Source: Treponema primitia ZAS-1 (GTDB lineage Bacteria; Spirochaetota; Spirochaetia; Treponematales; Breznakiellaceae). Taken from it: a DNA stretch of 50,967 nt. Each line of letters opens with the position of its first letter. Positions within the stretch are counted from its first letter, which is position 1. Both the position numbers and the translations under genes were made by a program. The stretch covers positions 1-50,967 of the forward strand of contig NZ_AEEA01000023.1 in assembly GCF_000297095.1 (NCBI RefSeq), given 5' to 3'. Below are positions 36,214-43,879 of this stretch, one piece after another. The notes under the pieces are model-generated. The model made no database searches. It was not told the DNA's origin and was given only the letters and a program-made list of their open reading frames with translations.

Positions 36214-37206
36214 TTAATATTTAATACAATATCTTTTCATTTGTTCGATTTTCTGTAAGGGTTCCGCCGGACACTGCCGGGGGGATTCAAAATAGTGAAG
36301 GGCATCAAGAAGCTGCCCATCGTTCCTAAAGGACGCTATCGGGACAGCCGGAAATGGCTGCATGTCAAAATAGGCGTAACTCAAATCGGTGATGGTCATT
36401 CCGGTGGAGCGGGACACACCGATGAGGGTCTCGTATATACGCCGGTTTTCGGGGCAATCGTATACCGCGGCTGTACCGGACAAAAGGCCGGCGTTTTTTT
36501 CGAGCCGGGTAAAATATCCGTTTGCAAAGGAGGTGAAAGCCATCGCGCCCAGCCCGGTTTCTTTGTGATACGCGTAGGCGCCGGCGTCCATGCAGACCGT
36601 GGTTTTGTCGGGTATCTTATCCCATTGAATGTCGGCAAGGCTCCACATCAGCTGATTACACACGAAGCCGCTGCTGCCCTTTTTCGCGGCATAGGCGGCG
36701 GCTTCCTTTATTCTGGACAGGGTCCAGTTGGAACAGCCGTAAAAACGGATCTTCCCTTTTTTTATTTGCAGGTCAAGAAAGTCGATGATTTCTTCCACAG
36801 GACGTTTTGTGTCATCCCGGTGTAAAAAATACAGGTCAATATATTCTGTTTGCAGTTTTTCGAGGCTCCCATTGAGGTCGTTTTCGATCTCCCTATTGCC
36901 CAGACGCGGATCACCGAGCCCTGCGCCGCAGAACTCAGGATGCGCTCCCTTTGTCGAAAGGATAAGCGCTTCTCTGTTTTTCTTTTCTTTCATCCATGCA
37001 CCGATTATACGTTCACTGCGGGATTTTTCGCCGGGAACCCAATCGCTGTATACATGGGCGGTATCAATAAAATTACCGCCGCGCTCAAAAAACAGGTCAA
37101 GCTGCAGCTTCCCGTCTGCCTCAGCAAGCTGCGCCCCCAACTGGGCCGTCCCAATGCAGAGCCGTGATACGTTTAAATTTGTATTACCCAGTGTGATGTA
37201 CTTCAT
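36214..37206 (-). CDS. Aldo/keto reductase
   Basis: 330 residues of the (beta/alpha)8 AKR family. Catalytic tetrad candidates: Asp and Tyr in FIDTAHVYSDW, Lys in LILSTKGAH, His in LYFLHRDDT. NADPH-linked reduction of a sugar or aldehyde is likely; in this operon perhaps an oxidised or released sugar. No ribosome site is seen; the ATG directly follows a T7 tract and inverted repeat (37220-37257). Confidence 0.9.
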   Translation of the reverse strand: MKYITLGNTNLNVSRLCIGTAQLGAQLAEADGKLQLDLFFERGGNFIDTAHVYSDWVPGEKSRSERIIGAWMKEKKNREALILSTKGAHPEFCGAGLGDPRLGNREIENDLNGSLEKLQTEYIDLYFLHRDDTKRPVEEIIDFLDLQIKKGKIRFYGCSNWTLSRIKEAAAYAAKKGSSGFVCNQLMWSLADIQWDKIPDKTTVCMDAGAYAYHKETGLGAMAFTSFANGYFTRLEKNAGLLSGTAAVYDCPENRRIYETLIGVSRSTGMTITDLSYAYFDMQPFPAVPIASFRNDGQLLDALHYFESPRQCPAEPLQKIEQMKRYCIKY

Positions 37207-37219
37207 ATAAAAAAATGAA

Positions 37220-37257
37220 GAAGCGCTTATTTATACGCAATTATAACTAAGCGCTTC
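37220..37257 (-). promoter_or_regulatory. Inverted AAGCGCTT elements with a TATAAT between them
   Basis: Arms gaagcgctta (37220-37229) and taagcgcttc (37248-37257) are exact inverted copies over 10 bp around an 18-nt gap that contains a minus-strand TATAAT (37240-37245). Each arm is itself an AAGCGCTT palindrome, like LacI-family operators. On the minus strand the stem is followed by a T7 tract (37209-37215). It can be a terminator/attenuator after the binding-protein gene or an operator pair around a promoter for the AKR and GH31 genes. Confidence 0.6.
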
Positions 37258-37272
37258 CTGAAATTTTACCGC

Positions 37273-38520
37273 TTAGTGAATACTTATCCACTGCCGCTCA
37301 ATAGCCGCGCAGGTTTGGTCTTTTGTCGCGCTGCCGCCGACATAGGCTTGCATCAGCTCACCGAAAACCTGGTGAAAGGCGTCCGTCGAATAGATGATGG
37401 ACAGCGGCGCGCTGCCTTCCTGGGCCACATGGGCCGCGCCCTGTTTGGGCACCTCAAGGTTCGGGACGACACCGGCGCTAATCGGCGGGACAACCTTCGC
37501 TACATTGGCGAACCAGCCCTTTCCATAATCTGAAGTATACCACCAGTTAACGAAGTCAAGCAATTCTTTTTGATGCTTCGATTTGTTGCTCACCCGCATT
37601 GCCTGGTCGGCGCCGGTCACTACCTTGCAGTCCGCCGGATTATTTGAAATAGGGTACCCATCAAAACCGATTTTCAGGTTAGGATTGATTTTGAGCACAT
37701 CTTCCTCTATCCAGGCGCCCTGCCCAACGGTCATCGCGGCCTGCCCATTGCCAAAAGCGGCAACTTCGCGGTCAAGGGTTGTCTCAAGCAGTTTGTCATC
37801 CCCATATTTTTTGACAAGATCAACAAAACGGAAGAAATCGTTGTACAACCGGGGATAATCGGAAACCTTCGCCTGCCCGTTTTCAAATTTCTTGGTAAGG
37901 GCTATCGGGTCATTGGTAGCGGTACCGAAAAAGTTCATCGCGGCATGTTTCCAAACCCACCATTCACCGAAGCCGGATGTAAAGGGCTTAATGCCCAGGG
38001 CGGCAATTTTTTCACAGGCGGCTTCCAATGCGTCGAGGGTCTGCGGAAATTCTGCTATCCCCGCCTTCGCAAAAATATCCTTATTATAGAGGATACCAAA
38101 GAAATTACCCTTGATAGCAAACCCGTAGGGCCCCGCGCCGGTGTCCATCGACTTAAAGCCGTCGGCTACCGCCGGAATCATCGCTTTGGCGATAGGCTGG
38201 TCGGCGAGGTTGAGGCTGTATTCCGTATACAGGTCAATTTCCGCACCGGCGGTGCTGGTAAAAATATCGGGCAAATCGCCGGAATTGAGTTTCGTCTTGA
38301 GCAACGCCGGGTAATCCGCCTGGGTCGTTTCGTAGTTGATCGTCACGTCCGGCACAACCTTTTTGTACTCGGTAATCAACGCACGAATCGAATCGGCATA
38401 TTCGGGCTGGGAAATGAACACATACAGTTCGGTTCCCGAAGCCCCTTCTTTGCCGCCCCCGGCAAACACCGCGCCTGTCAGGGCAATCCCCAACGCCAAC
38501 ACCAGTAAACACTTCTTCAT
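37273..38520 (-). CDS. Extracellular sugar-binding protein of an ABC importer (family 1)
   Basis: 415 residues, with a signal peptide ending near AVFAGGGKE (no lipobox Cys at the end, so probably a soluble periplasmic protein). The mature part is a cluster B oligosaccharide-binding protein like MalE/UgpB (LYVFISQPEYADSIRALI, GIAEFPQTLDALEAACEKIAALGIKPF). Works with the two permeases upstream; the importer ATPase is not in the window and may be a shared MsmK/MalK. Strong ribosome site (tggaggaatattt). Confidence 0.92.
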   Translation of the reverse strand: MKKCLLVLALGIALTGAVFAGGGKEGASGTELYVFISQPEYADSIRALITEYKKVVPDVTINYETTQADYPALLKTKLNSGDLPDIFTSTAGAEIDLYTEYSLNLADQPIAKAMIPAVADGFKSMDTGAGPYGFAIKGNFFGILYNKDIFAKAGIAEFPQTLDALEAACEKIAALGIKPFTSGFGEWWVWKHAAMNFFGTATNDPIALTKKFENGQAKVSDYPRLYNDFFRFVDLVKKYGDDKLLETTLDREVAAFGNGQAAMTVGQGAWIEEDVLKINPNLKIGFDGYPISNNPADCKVVTGADQAMRVSNKSKHQKELLDFVNWWYTSDYGKGWFANVAKVVPPISAGVVPNLEVPKQGAAHVAQEGSAPLSIIYSTDAFHQVFGELMQAYVGGSATKDQTCAAIERQWISIH

Positions 38521-38550
38521 AAATATTCCTCCAAAAAAATAGTTATCTTA

Positions 38551-38566
38551 ACGGGTATAAACCCGT
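38551..38566 (-). other. Small hairpin between permease and binding-protein genes
   Basis: Inverted repeat acgggt/acccgt with a 4-nt loop, followed on the minus strand by T-rich sequence and then the binding-protein ribosome site. Possibly an mRNA stability or processing element that raises binding-protein expression (inference). Confidence 0.45.
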
Positions 38567-38574
38567 AAAAATAC

Positions 38575-39414
38575 TCACCCTTTTACCGCACCCGCAACAA
38601 CCCCTGCGATAATATTTCGTTGAAACGCGATAAAGAAAATTATCGATGGCAGCACCGTAAGCACCATTGCGGTCATCGCGTAGTGCCACTGTGTGTTGAA
38701 TTGCCCTACAAAGGTGTATGCCGCCAGTACCAGTGTCTTTGTCTCATTGCTCCGGTTTACCATTAACAGGGGCAGCAGAAAATCATTCCAAATCCACATT
38801 ACATCAAGCACAATCACCGTTGCCGTTACCGATTGGAGCAGCGGGAAAATAATGCTGGCATAGGTGCGGAATGTCCCCGCCCCGTCCATGTACGAACTTT
38901 CGTCGAGTTCCCGCGGAATTGTTGACATAAAATTAAAATAGATAAACGCCGCCATGGGAATACCAAAACCCCAGTACTGAATTCCGAGCCCCAGCTTATT
39001 GCCGGCAAGCCCCAGGGTCGTCATCGTTTTGAGCAGGGTAATCATAATCGTCTGAAACGGAATCAGCATGGGAATGATGATAAACAGGTAGGCGAACGCG
39101 GTGAACTTGTTTTTCCGCCGTTGTAAAACGTAGGCGGCAAGGGAAGAAAAAAACACGATGCCAACGATACCTACTACCGTGATGAATACCGTATTGAAAA
39201 ACAGTTTTATGTAGCTCATCTTGGTGATGACGAAGGCGTAGTTTTCCGGCGCCCACACCTTCGGCAGCGAAATGGCGCTTGACACCACTTCCCCGAAGGG
39301 TTTTAGCGAGTTTATCAGCATCAAAAAAACCGGATAGATATACATAATTGCGATGACGGTAACCACCGCTGCTAAGACAGCTGTCGATGCTTTTTGTTTT
39401 TGTTTCAATGTCAT
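38575..39414 (-). CDS. Sugar ABC transporter permease (MalG-like)
   Basis: 279 residues, six helices. The cytoplasmic EAA loop reads ELDESSYMDGAGTFRTYASIIFPLL. Inner-membrane partner of the MalF-like protein. Separated from the upstream permease gene by 16 nt. Confidence 0.93.
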   Translation of the reverse strand: MTLKQKQKASTAVLAAVVTVIAIMYIYPVFLMLINSLKPFGEVVSSAISLPKVWAPENYAFVITKMSYIKLFFNTVFITVVGIVGIVFFSSLAAYVLQRRKNKFTAFAYLFIIIPMLIPFQTIMITLLKTMTTLGLAGNKLGLGIQYWGFGIPMAAFIYFNFMSTIPRELDESSYMDGAGTFRTYASIIFPLLQSVTATVIVLDVMWIWNDFLLPLLMVNRSNETKTLVLAAYTFVGQFNTQWHYAMTAMVLTVLPSIIFFIAFQRNIIAGVVAGAVKG

Positions 39415-39430
39415 CGTATCCCCCTATTCC

Positions 39431-40300
39431 CTAATTTTCCGATTTAAACACGCGCATCACCACCTGTGTCAAAATCAATACAATAATAAAAAATACAAGG
39501 CTTTCCGCTGACCCCAAACCGTAGCGGTTGTTTTGGAATGCGTCGCGGTAAATTCCCAGGGTGACCGAATAGGTGCTGCCCGCAGGCCCTCCCCGTGTCA
39601 GTGCAAGAATGATATCGAACACCTTCAGTGAATTGGTCAACGACATAAACATACAGGTCGAGATTGACGGGGCCAACAGCGGCAGTATGACTGAGCGAAG
39701 GCGTAAAAAGCCCGAAGCGCCGTCAACGACTGACGCCTCGATAATGTCCTGGGGTATTGCCTCAAGGCCGGCAATGTAGAGCACGATATAGAATCCGAGG
39801 GACTGCCAGACACCGACAATGGTAACGGAAACGAAGGCAAGGTTTGGCGTTCCAAGCCAACTCCATCTGAAGATGCCGAGATTCGTGTTGGCGAGCAGCG
39901 TGTCGAAGCCCGAGGAAAAAATAAAACGCCAGATAAAACCGACTATGGTCATGCTCATTATATACGGAATAAAGAAGAGGCCGCGCAGCGTATTTGCAAG
40001 GCGGAATTTTTTTACGAGGGCGATTGCCAATGCAAGGGCCGCTATATTCGTAAACAGCATAAAAAGAACCGTATATTTGAAGGTAAAAAGCAAGGTCCGC
40101 AGAAAATCCGCACCGCCGGTAAAAATCGCTTTGAAATTCGCCAATCCGATAAATTTAGGCGCCCGGGCGATACCGTTCCATTCGGTAAAGGAATAATAGC
40201 CGGAAAGTACAAAAGGGATGTATATCATCACTCCCACAAACAGCAGTGCCGGTAAGGGATAAAAAACCGATTCCAACAACTCAACTTTCTGTTTTTTCAT
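39431..40300 (-). CDS. Sugar ABC transporter permease (MalF/UgpA-like)
   Basis: 289 residues from MKKQKVELLE; an ATG 19 codons upstream would overlap the promoter's start region, so the internal ATG is preferred, with gggagga 12 nt ahead. Six helices; EAA loop IIEASVVDGASGFLRLRSVILPLL. First gene of the operon permease-permease-binding protein-AKR-GH31, probably an importer of xylose-bearing or other alpha-linked oligosaccharides. No ATPase gene here. Confidence 0.92.
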   Translation of the reverse strand: MKKQKVELLESVFYPLPALLFVGVMIYIPFVLSGYYSFTEWNGIARAPKFIGLANFKAIFTGGADFLRTLLFTFKYTVLFMLFTNIAALALAIALVKKFRLANTLRGLFFIPYIMSMTIVGFIWRFIFSSGFDTLLANTNLGIFRWSWLGTPNLAFVSVTIVGVWQSLGFYIVLYIAGLEAIPQDIIEASVVDGASGFLRLRSVILPLLAPSISTCMFMSLTNSLKVFDIILALTRGGPAGSTYSVTLGIYRDAFQNNRYGLGSAESLVFFIIVLILTQVVMRVFKSEN

Positions 40301-40335
40301 TTTGGCGCCAATTCCTCCCGGGTATATGGAAATGC

Positions 40336-40347
40336 GTGTACGTACAC
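40336..40347 (-). promoter_or_regulatory. Palindromic operator GTGTACGTACAC
   Basis: Perfect 12-bp palindrome immediately downstream of the -10 element of the permease operon, in the place of a repressor operator covering the transcription start. Centre CG suits LacI-family regulators; the regulator gene is not in the window. Confidence 0.65.
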
Positions 40348-40376
40348 ATTGTAACACGTTTTTTTTTCACTGTCAA
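40348..40376 (-). promoter_or_regulatory. Near-consensus promoter of the glycan ABC operon
   Basis: Minus strand: TTGACA (40371-40376), 17-nt spacer with an A9 tract, TACAAT (40348-40353). It begins 9 nt after the GH36 stop codon. This is the best sigma70-like promoter in the window. Confidence 0.85.
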
Positions 40377-40384
40377 GGATTTTT

Positions 40385-42613
40385 TCATCCCGTTTTTTCC
40401 ACTAAAAATAGCTCCGCAAAATAATCCCCCTTTTTGGGCCTATTATTATGGGCGCTCTCCAGAAAAAGCCCTGCCTGCATAAGTTCGTCCCCTCCCCGTT
40501 CCCCGCAGTTACGATTTCGGTCATCTTCGGAAAAGCCCCCCTCCTCCCAAACCGTAACCCGGTAATCCGCGTCTCCTTCCAGCCCCGCAAGTTTAAGCCG
40601 GAACGGCCGCTGGTTGGGGTTGGCGAGTATCCGGTAAAAGCCCACGATTGCCTCTTCCTTGTCCTCCGATACCACCATCCAGGAGGCATAGCGGCCGCTC
40701 AGGGGACTGAGTAATCTGAAAAACCGGCCGTATTGGAAGGTTCTCCGGTGGGCTTTGTAAAAGGCTATCTGTCTTTTTACCGCCTCCCGTTCTTCGCCGC
40801 TGAACGCGGCCGGATCAAGCTCGTAACCAAGGCAGCCGAAGAAGGACACCATGGCCCGAAAGGACAATGGGGTCAAGCGCCCGGTCTGATGGTTGGGGAT
40901 TGCCGAAACATGGGCGCCCATGGAACTAAGGGGATAGATAAGGCTGGCCCCTTCCTGAATAGCGAGACGTTCCACCGCATCGGTGTCATCACTTAGCCAG
41001 GCCTGGGGAGCAAAGCCCAGGAGGCCCGGATCGAAACGGGATCCGCCTGAGGCGCAGGATTCAAAAAGAATTTCCGGGAAGGCGCGGGTAAGGCGGGCGT
41101 AGAGATCGTAAAGTCCCAATACATAGCGGTGAAAAAATTCCCCCTGCCGTTCCGGAGGCAAAGTAATACTGTACGGTTCGGTGATATACCGGTTCATATC
41201 CCATTTGACATAGGAAACCGGCGCGCTTTTAATAACCCCCGAAAGAACGTTAAACAGATACTCAATTATTTCGGGCCTGCCCATATCCAACGCGTATTGA
41301 TACCGGGACTCCGTCCGCGGGCGGGCGGGCACATGGACCGCCCAGTCCGGATGGGCGCGGAACAAATCGCTGTCGGGGCTTACCATTTCCGGCTCTATCC
41401 AGAGGCCGAACTTGATCCCCAGGGCGCACACTTTTTCTGCCAGCCCTGTGACCCCCCCAGGAAGCTTTCCCGCATGGGGAACCCAATCCCCCAGGCTGGA
41501 ATGATCGTCATCCCGCTTGCCGAACCAGCCGTCATCCAGGACGAAAAGTTCCGCCCCCAGGTCACGGGCAGCGGCGGCCATTTCCAGTATTTTCTCTTCA
41601 GTAAAGTTGAAGTAGGTCCCTTCCCAGTTGTTGAGCAGCACCGGCCGTTCCGCATCCCGCCATGCGCCACGGGCAAGGCGGTTCCGGTAGAGTTCGTGGT
41701 ATTGCCGGGAACAATTTCCCAGCCCGGTTCCCGACCAGGCCAGCACCGCTTCGGGGGTATCAAACATGGCGCCCCCCGCAAGCTCCCAGGAAAAGGTATG
41801 GGGGTTAATCCCTATCCGCAGCCGGGCAATGCCCCACTGATCCACCTCCACATCCGCCGTAAAGTTCCCCGAATAGAGGAGGCTGACCCCCAGGACTTCC
41901 CCTTCACGTTCCGTGGCTGCGGGCCGCCGCAGTATTAGTGCGGGGTTTGTCTGTGCGCCGGAAACTCCCCGGCTGCTCTGTATGCCCTGGAACCCGGTCC
42001 GCAGCGGGGCATCCCCCGTCTCAAATTCCCGGGCCCATGATCCGGTCAGGGTGATAAGGTTCCAGCGGCTGTCCGGCAAATCCAGGGAAAGGCTCATGGC
42101 ATGTGTCAGGACGATTTTCCCGCTCCCTTCGTTAATAAAACGAACATGCCGGGCCAGACAATTATACTGCGCAAATATCGTATAGAACAAAATGATCCGC
42201 AATCCCGAAGCCGCATCCCGCAAGTCCAGTTCCAGGGTCTCCGCCTCGTCATCCTTTTCCGTGTAGGTTGCAGGCAGTCCCGGCGTTTCCGCCTTCCCCG
42301 CATATATCCGGTGGGCTTCATAGCGGGGTTCAACCACGGATGACCCATCCGCAAAGCGAACCGCAAAGGCGGGCCGGCGAAAGTCTCCGTTTCCATAGGC
42401 GGGATATTCAAAGCGGACAGCAGCCCGATCATCCCGGTTGGAAAAACCCGCAAAGGGAATAGGATCAAGCAAAGGATATGCCCTGCCTGCCCCCAGCGCC
42501 GCGCCGGTATAGACCTGGCCAATAGAGCCGTTTTCCAAAATCTTGATAATATAACTAAAACTGCCGTTAGTCAGATGAAACTGATTCGCCGCATAATCAA
42601 ATGAAATAGACAT
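40385..42613 (-). CDS. GH36 alpha-galactosidase
   Basis: 742 residues, no signal peptide, full length for bacterial GH36 (RafA/AgaN type). Visible: WNNWEG-like LLNNWEGTYFNF, FVLDDGWFGKRDDD, nucleophile Asp472 in YVKWDMNR, CASGGSRFD, and the acid/base region SDDTD (541-545). Releases alpha-1,6 galactose from raffinose, melibiose or galactomannan oligosaccharides. Ribosome site caggagagggt precedes the ATG. Sits upstream of the ABC operon on the same strand but the operon has its own promoter. Confidence 0.95.
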   Translation of the reverse strand: MSISFDYAANQFHLTNGSFSYIIKILENGSIGQVYTGAALGAGRAYPLLDPIPFAGFSNRDDRAAVRFEYPAYGNGDFRRPAFAVRFADGSSVVEPRYEAHRIYAGKAETPGLPATYTEKDDEAETLELDLRDAASGLRIILFYTIFAQYNCLARHVRFINEGSGKIVLTHAMSLSLDLPDSRWNLITLTGSWAREFETGDAPLRTGFQGIQSSRGVSGAQTNPALILRRPAATEREGEVLGVSLLYSGNFTADVEVDQWGIARLRIGINPHTFSWELAGGAMFDTPEAVLAWSGTGLGNCSRQYHELYRNRLARGAWRDAERPVLLNNWEGTYFNFTEEKILEMAAAARDLGAELFVLDDGWFGKRDDDHSSLGDWVPHAGKLPGGVTGLAEKVCALGIKFGLWIEPEMVSPDSDLFRAHPDWAVHVPARPRTESRYQYALDMGRPEIIEYLFNVLSGVIKSAPVSYVKWDMNRYITEPYSITLPPERQGEFFHRYVLGLYDLYARLTRAFPEILFESCASGGSRFDPGLLGFAPQAWLSDDTDAVERLAIQEGASLIYPLSSMGAHVSAIPNHQTGRLTPLSFRAMVSFFGCLGYELDPAAFSGEEREAVKRQIAFYKAHRRTFQYGRFFRLLSPLSGRYASWMVVSEDKEEAIVGFYRILANPNQRPFRLKLAGLEGDADYRVTVWEEGGFSEDDRNRNCGERGGDELMQAGLFLESAHNNRPKKGDYFAELFLVEKTG

Positions 42614-42742
42614 ACCCTCTCCTGTTGCCCATGAACTACTTTTACTCCCAAGCTATTAGAGAAATCTTTATATTGATATACATCGGGCACTTCACTCAGT
42701 TCAGCTTGCATTCTCTTGGAAAACAAATTCGTAATCGGTATC

Positions 42743-42928
42743 CTATTCTCCCCCCTCCTCCGATGTTACTCCACTTGATTCTCCTCCAAAAAGCAATGCC
42801 TTAAGAAATACATCATTAACTAATTTCTCTTTATCCTTTTGATCCGTTATTGTGATTACATGAGACAATCCAACAGCCTTCAGTTTTTTTGATGCTGCAA
42901 TCAAATCGTGTTTTTCTTTATCGGTCAT
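42743..42928 (-). CDS. Small protein of unknown function
   Basis: 61 residues from MTDKEKHDLI (gaagaaggg upstream); a longer start 16 codons earlier would overlap the previous gene. Charged, helical (AASKKLKAVGLSHVITITDQKDKEKLVNDVFLKALLFGG), no signal peptide or known motif. After the stop, in the same frame, a short open run continues (DTDYEFVFQENAS), which may mean the original protein was longer. Second of a two-gene unit beside a repeat array and tRNA. Confidence 0.5.
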   Translation of the reverse strand: MTDKEKHDLIAASKKLKAVGLSHVITITDQKDKEKLVNDVFLKALLFGGESSGVTSEEGGE

Positions 42929-42953
42929 CCCTTCTTCTCCACCAGTTCGCGGC

Positions 42954-43178
42954 TTATTTTCCCGGCTTGGATCCAATCAGGGTAAAGGTCAGCCCGCATT
43001 GATACCGTTCCCCGCTTTCCGGGTTGGTCACCTTGTCGGAGCCATAGAAGCCGACGGATCCGGAGGAAAAGTCCTTGGGCTGGGCTATGGTTGTGGTCCA
43101 TTCTTTGCCTTCACTGTCCTTTATGGTGATTTGAAGGAATCTTGGGGCTTTGGGATCTCTTTTGGCTGGTTCAGGCAT
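42954..43178 (-). CDS. Small beta-rich protein of unknown function
   Basis: 74 residues from MPEPAKRDPK, chosen because aaggaggctaacc directly precedes it. Looks like a compact beta protein (FLQITIKDSEGKEWTTTI, SVGFYGSDKVTN, YQCGLTFTLIG), with a proline/lysine-rich head and a single Cys. Soluble, no known family recognised. Expressed from a candidate promoter at 43213-43241 and followed after 25 nt by another small gene. Confidence 0.6.
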   Translation of the reverse strand: MPEPAKRDPKAPRFLQITIKDSEGKEWTTTIAQPKDFSSGSVGFYGSDKVTNPESGERYQCGLTFTLIGSKPGK

Positions 43179-43387
43179 GGTTAGCCTCCTTTTTGGGTGT
43201 TCAATTTTCCATATAATGCCATAGGATACATTGTTTCTCAATATAAGGGTAGTCAAAATCCGTTCTTTGCTAGGGGTTTCTTCGGAAGGAGCTTAAAATG
43301 TGAGGGTAAGAGCGATAGAACGGGGGATTGGGAGGGGGGCATTACGGCAGGGTTTGACAACTACCCCACGATGGTGGTTCCGGGAAT
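43179..43387. other. Gene-free DNA between small genes and repeat array
   Basis: Apart from the candidate promoter at 43213-43241, I see no supported gene or hairpin. G-rich runs (gggggattgggagggggg) occur near 43320-43340. Frames in this stretch have no ribosome sites or recognisable products. Confidence 0.6.
43213..43241 (-). promoter_or_regulatory. Possible promoter of the small-gene pair
   Basis: Minus strand TTGAGA (43236-43241), 17-nt spacer, CATTAT (43213-43218), about 35 nt ahead of the ATG. Confidence 0.45.
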
Positions 43388-43568
43388 GGGGATTCGGGGT
43401 TCCGTCGCAAACATCCTGTTTGCGACGGAACCCCGCCTACGTCCCCTGTCGGCGCCATCCATGGCGCCTTTTCCTCCCTCTCGAAGCCGCTTACGCGGCA
43501 TCTAATGAGGCGGGAGTTCCGCTTCGAATCCCCACGGTATTTGCTGAAGAATAACTTTTTCGGAGAGG
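43388..43568. repeat. tRNA-linked repeat, unit 1
   Basis: Starts with ggggattcgg and shares with unit 2: cgcctacgtcccctg, ggcgccatccatggcgcc, ttttcctccctc, ttcgaatccccac and ttcggagagggg. Contains a perfect 18-19 bp hairpin at 43395-43435 (loop tcc), an 8-bp hairpin at 43451-43468 and a 5-bp one at 43486-43499. Confidence 0.8.
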
Positions 43569-43577
43569 GGGGATTCG
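43559..43577 (-). repeat. Duplicate of the tRNA-Pro 3' end
   Basis: The 19 bp ttcggagaggggggattcg occurs here and at 43716-43734 inside tRNA-Pro. It covers the acceptor 3' strand and part of the T arm, the stretch that integrases commonly use as an attachment site. Confidence 0.75.
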
Positions 43578-43725
43578 GTCTCCAGTCGCGGACATCCTGT
43601 CCGCTCCTTACGACCGCCTACGTCCCCTGACGGCGCCATCCATGGCGCCTTTTCCTCCCTCCGGTCGGCGGGGACTCCGGTTCGAATCCCCACTTTATTG
43701 GTTGAAGATTTATTATTCGGAGAGG
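43569..43725. repeat. tRNA-linked repeat, unit 2
   Basis: 157-bp copy of unit 1 with divergent stem sequences: the hairpin gcggaca-tcc-tgtccgc (43588-43604) replaces the longer hairpin of unit 1 but keeps the loop and adjoining bases. It begins in a copy of the tRNA-Pro 3' end and runs into the real tRNA-Pro. Confidence 0.8.
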
Positions 43726-43789
43726 GGGGATTCGAACCCCCGACAGCCAGTTCCCAAAACTGGCGGCTTAACCACTAGCCAACCCTCCG
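43717..43789 (-). tRNA. tRNA-Pro (anticodon TGG)
   Basis: 73 nt cloverleaf: acceptor CGGAGGG/CTCTCCG with discriminator A, D arm GGCT/AGCC, anticodon stem CCAGT/ACTGG with loop TTTGGGA, T arm GGGGG-TTCGAAT-CCCCC. C1-G72 and A73 are typical of bacterial tRNA-Pro. CCA is not encoded. Confidence 0.93.
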
Positions 43790-43879
43790 TAAAGCATTAC
43801 TATACGGGAAATGGGGGGTGGTGGTCAATTCCGTAGTTTCAAACGATATTCAGGCGGTTTCCTTGATTTTAGGCTGTTG

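Noticed and set aside
42583..42711. Short minus-strand frame starting MQAELSEVPDVYQYKD between the small gene and GH36
   Set aside because: No clear ribosome site, it runs into the GH36 start, and no family is recognised. It could be a remnant, but evidence is too thin.
43490..43577. Second, degenerate tRNA gene
   Set aside because: Only the acceptor/T-arm end is present; no anticodon arm or 5' half is found, so it is a fragment.
43388..43725. CRISPR array
   Set aside because: Only two large units with structured hairpins, no short repeats with uniform spacers and no cas genes.
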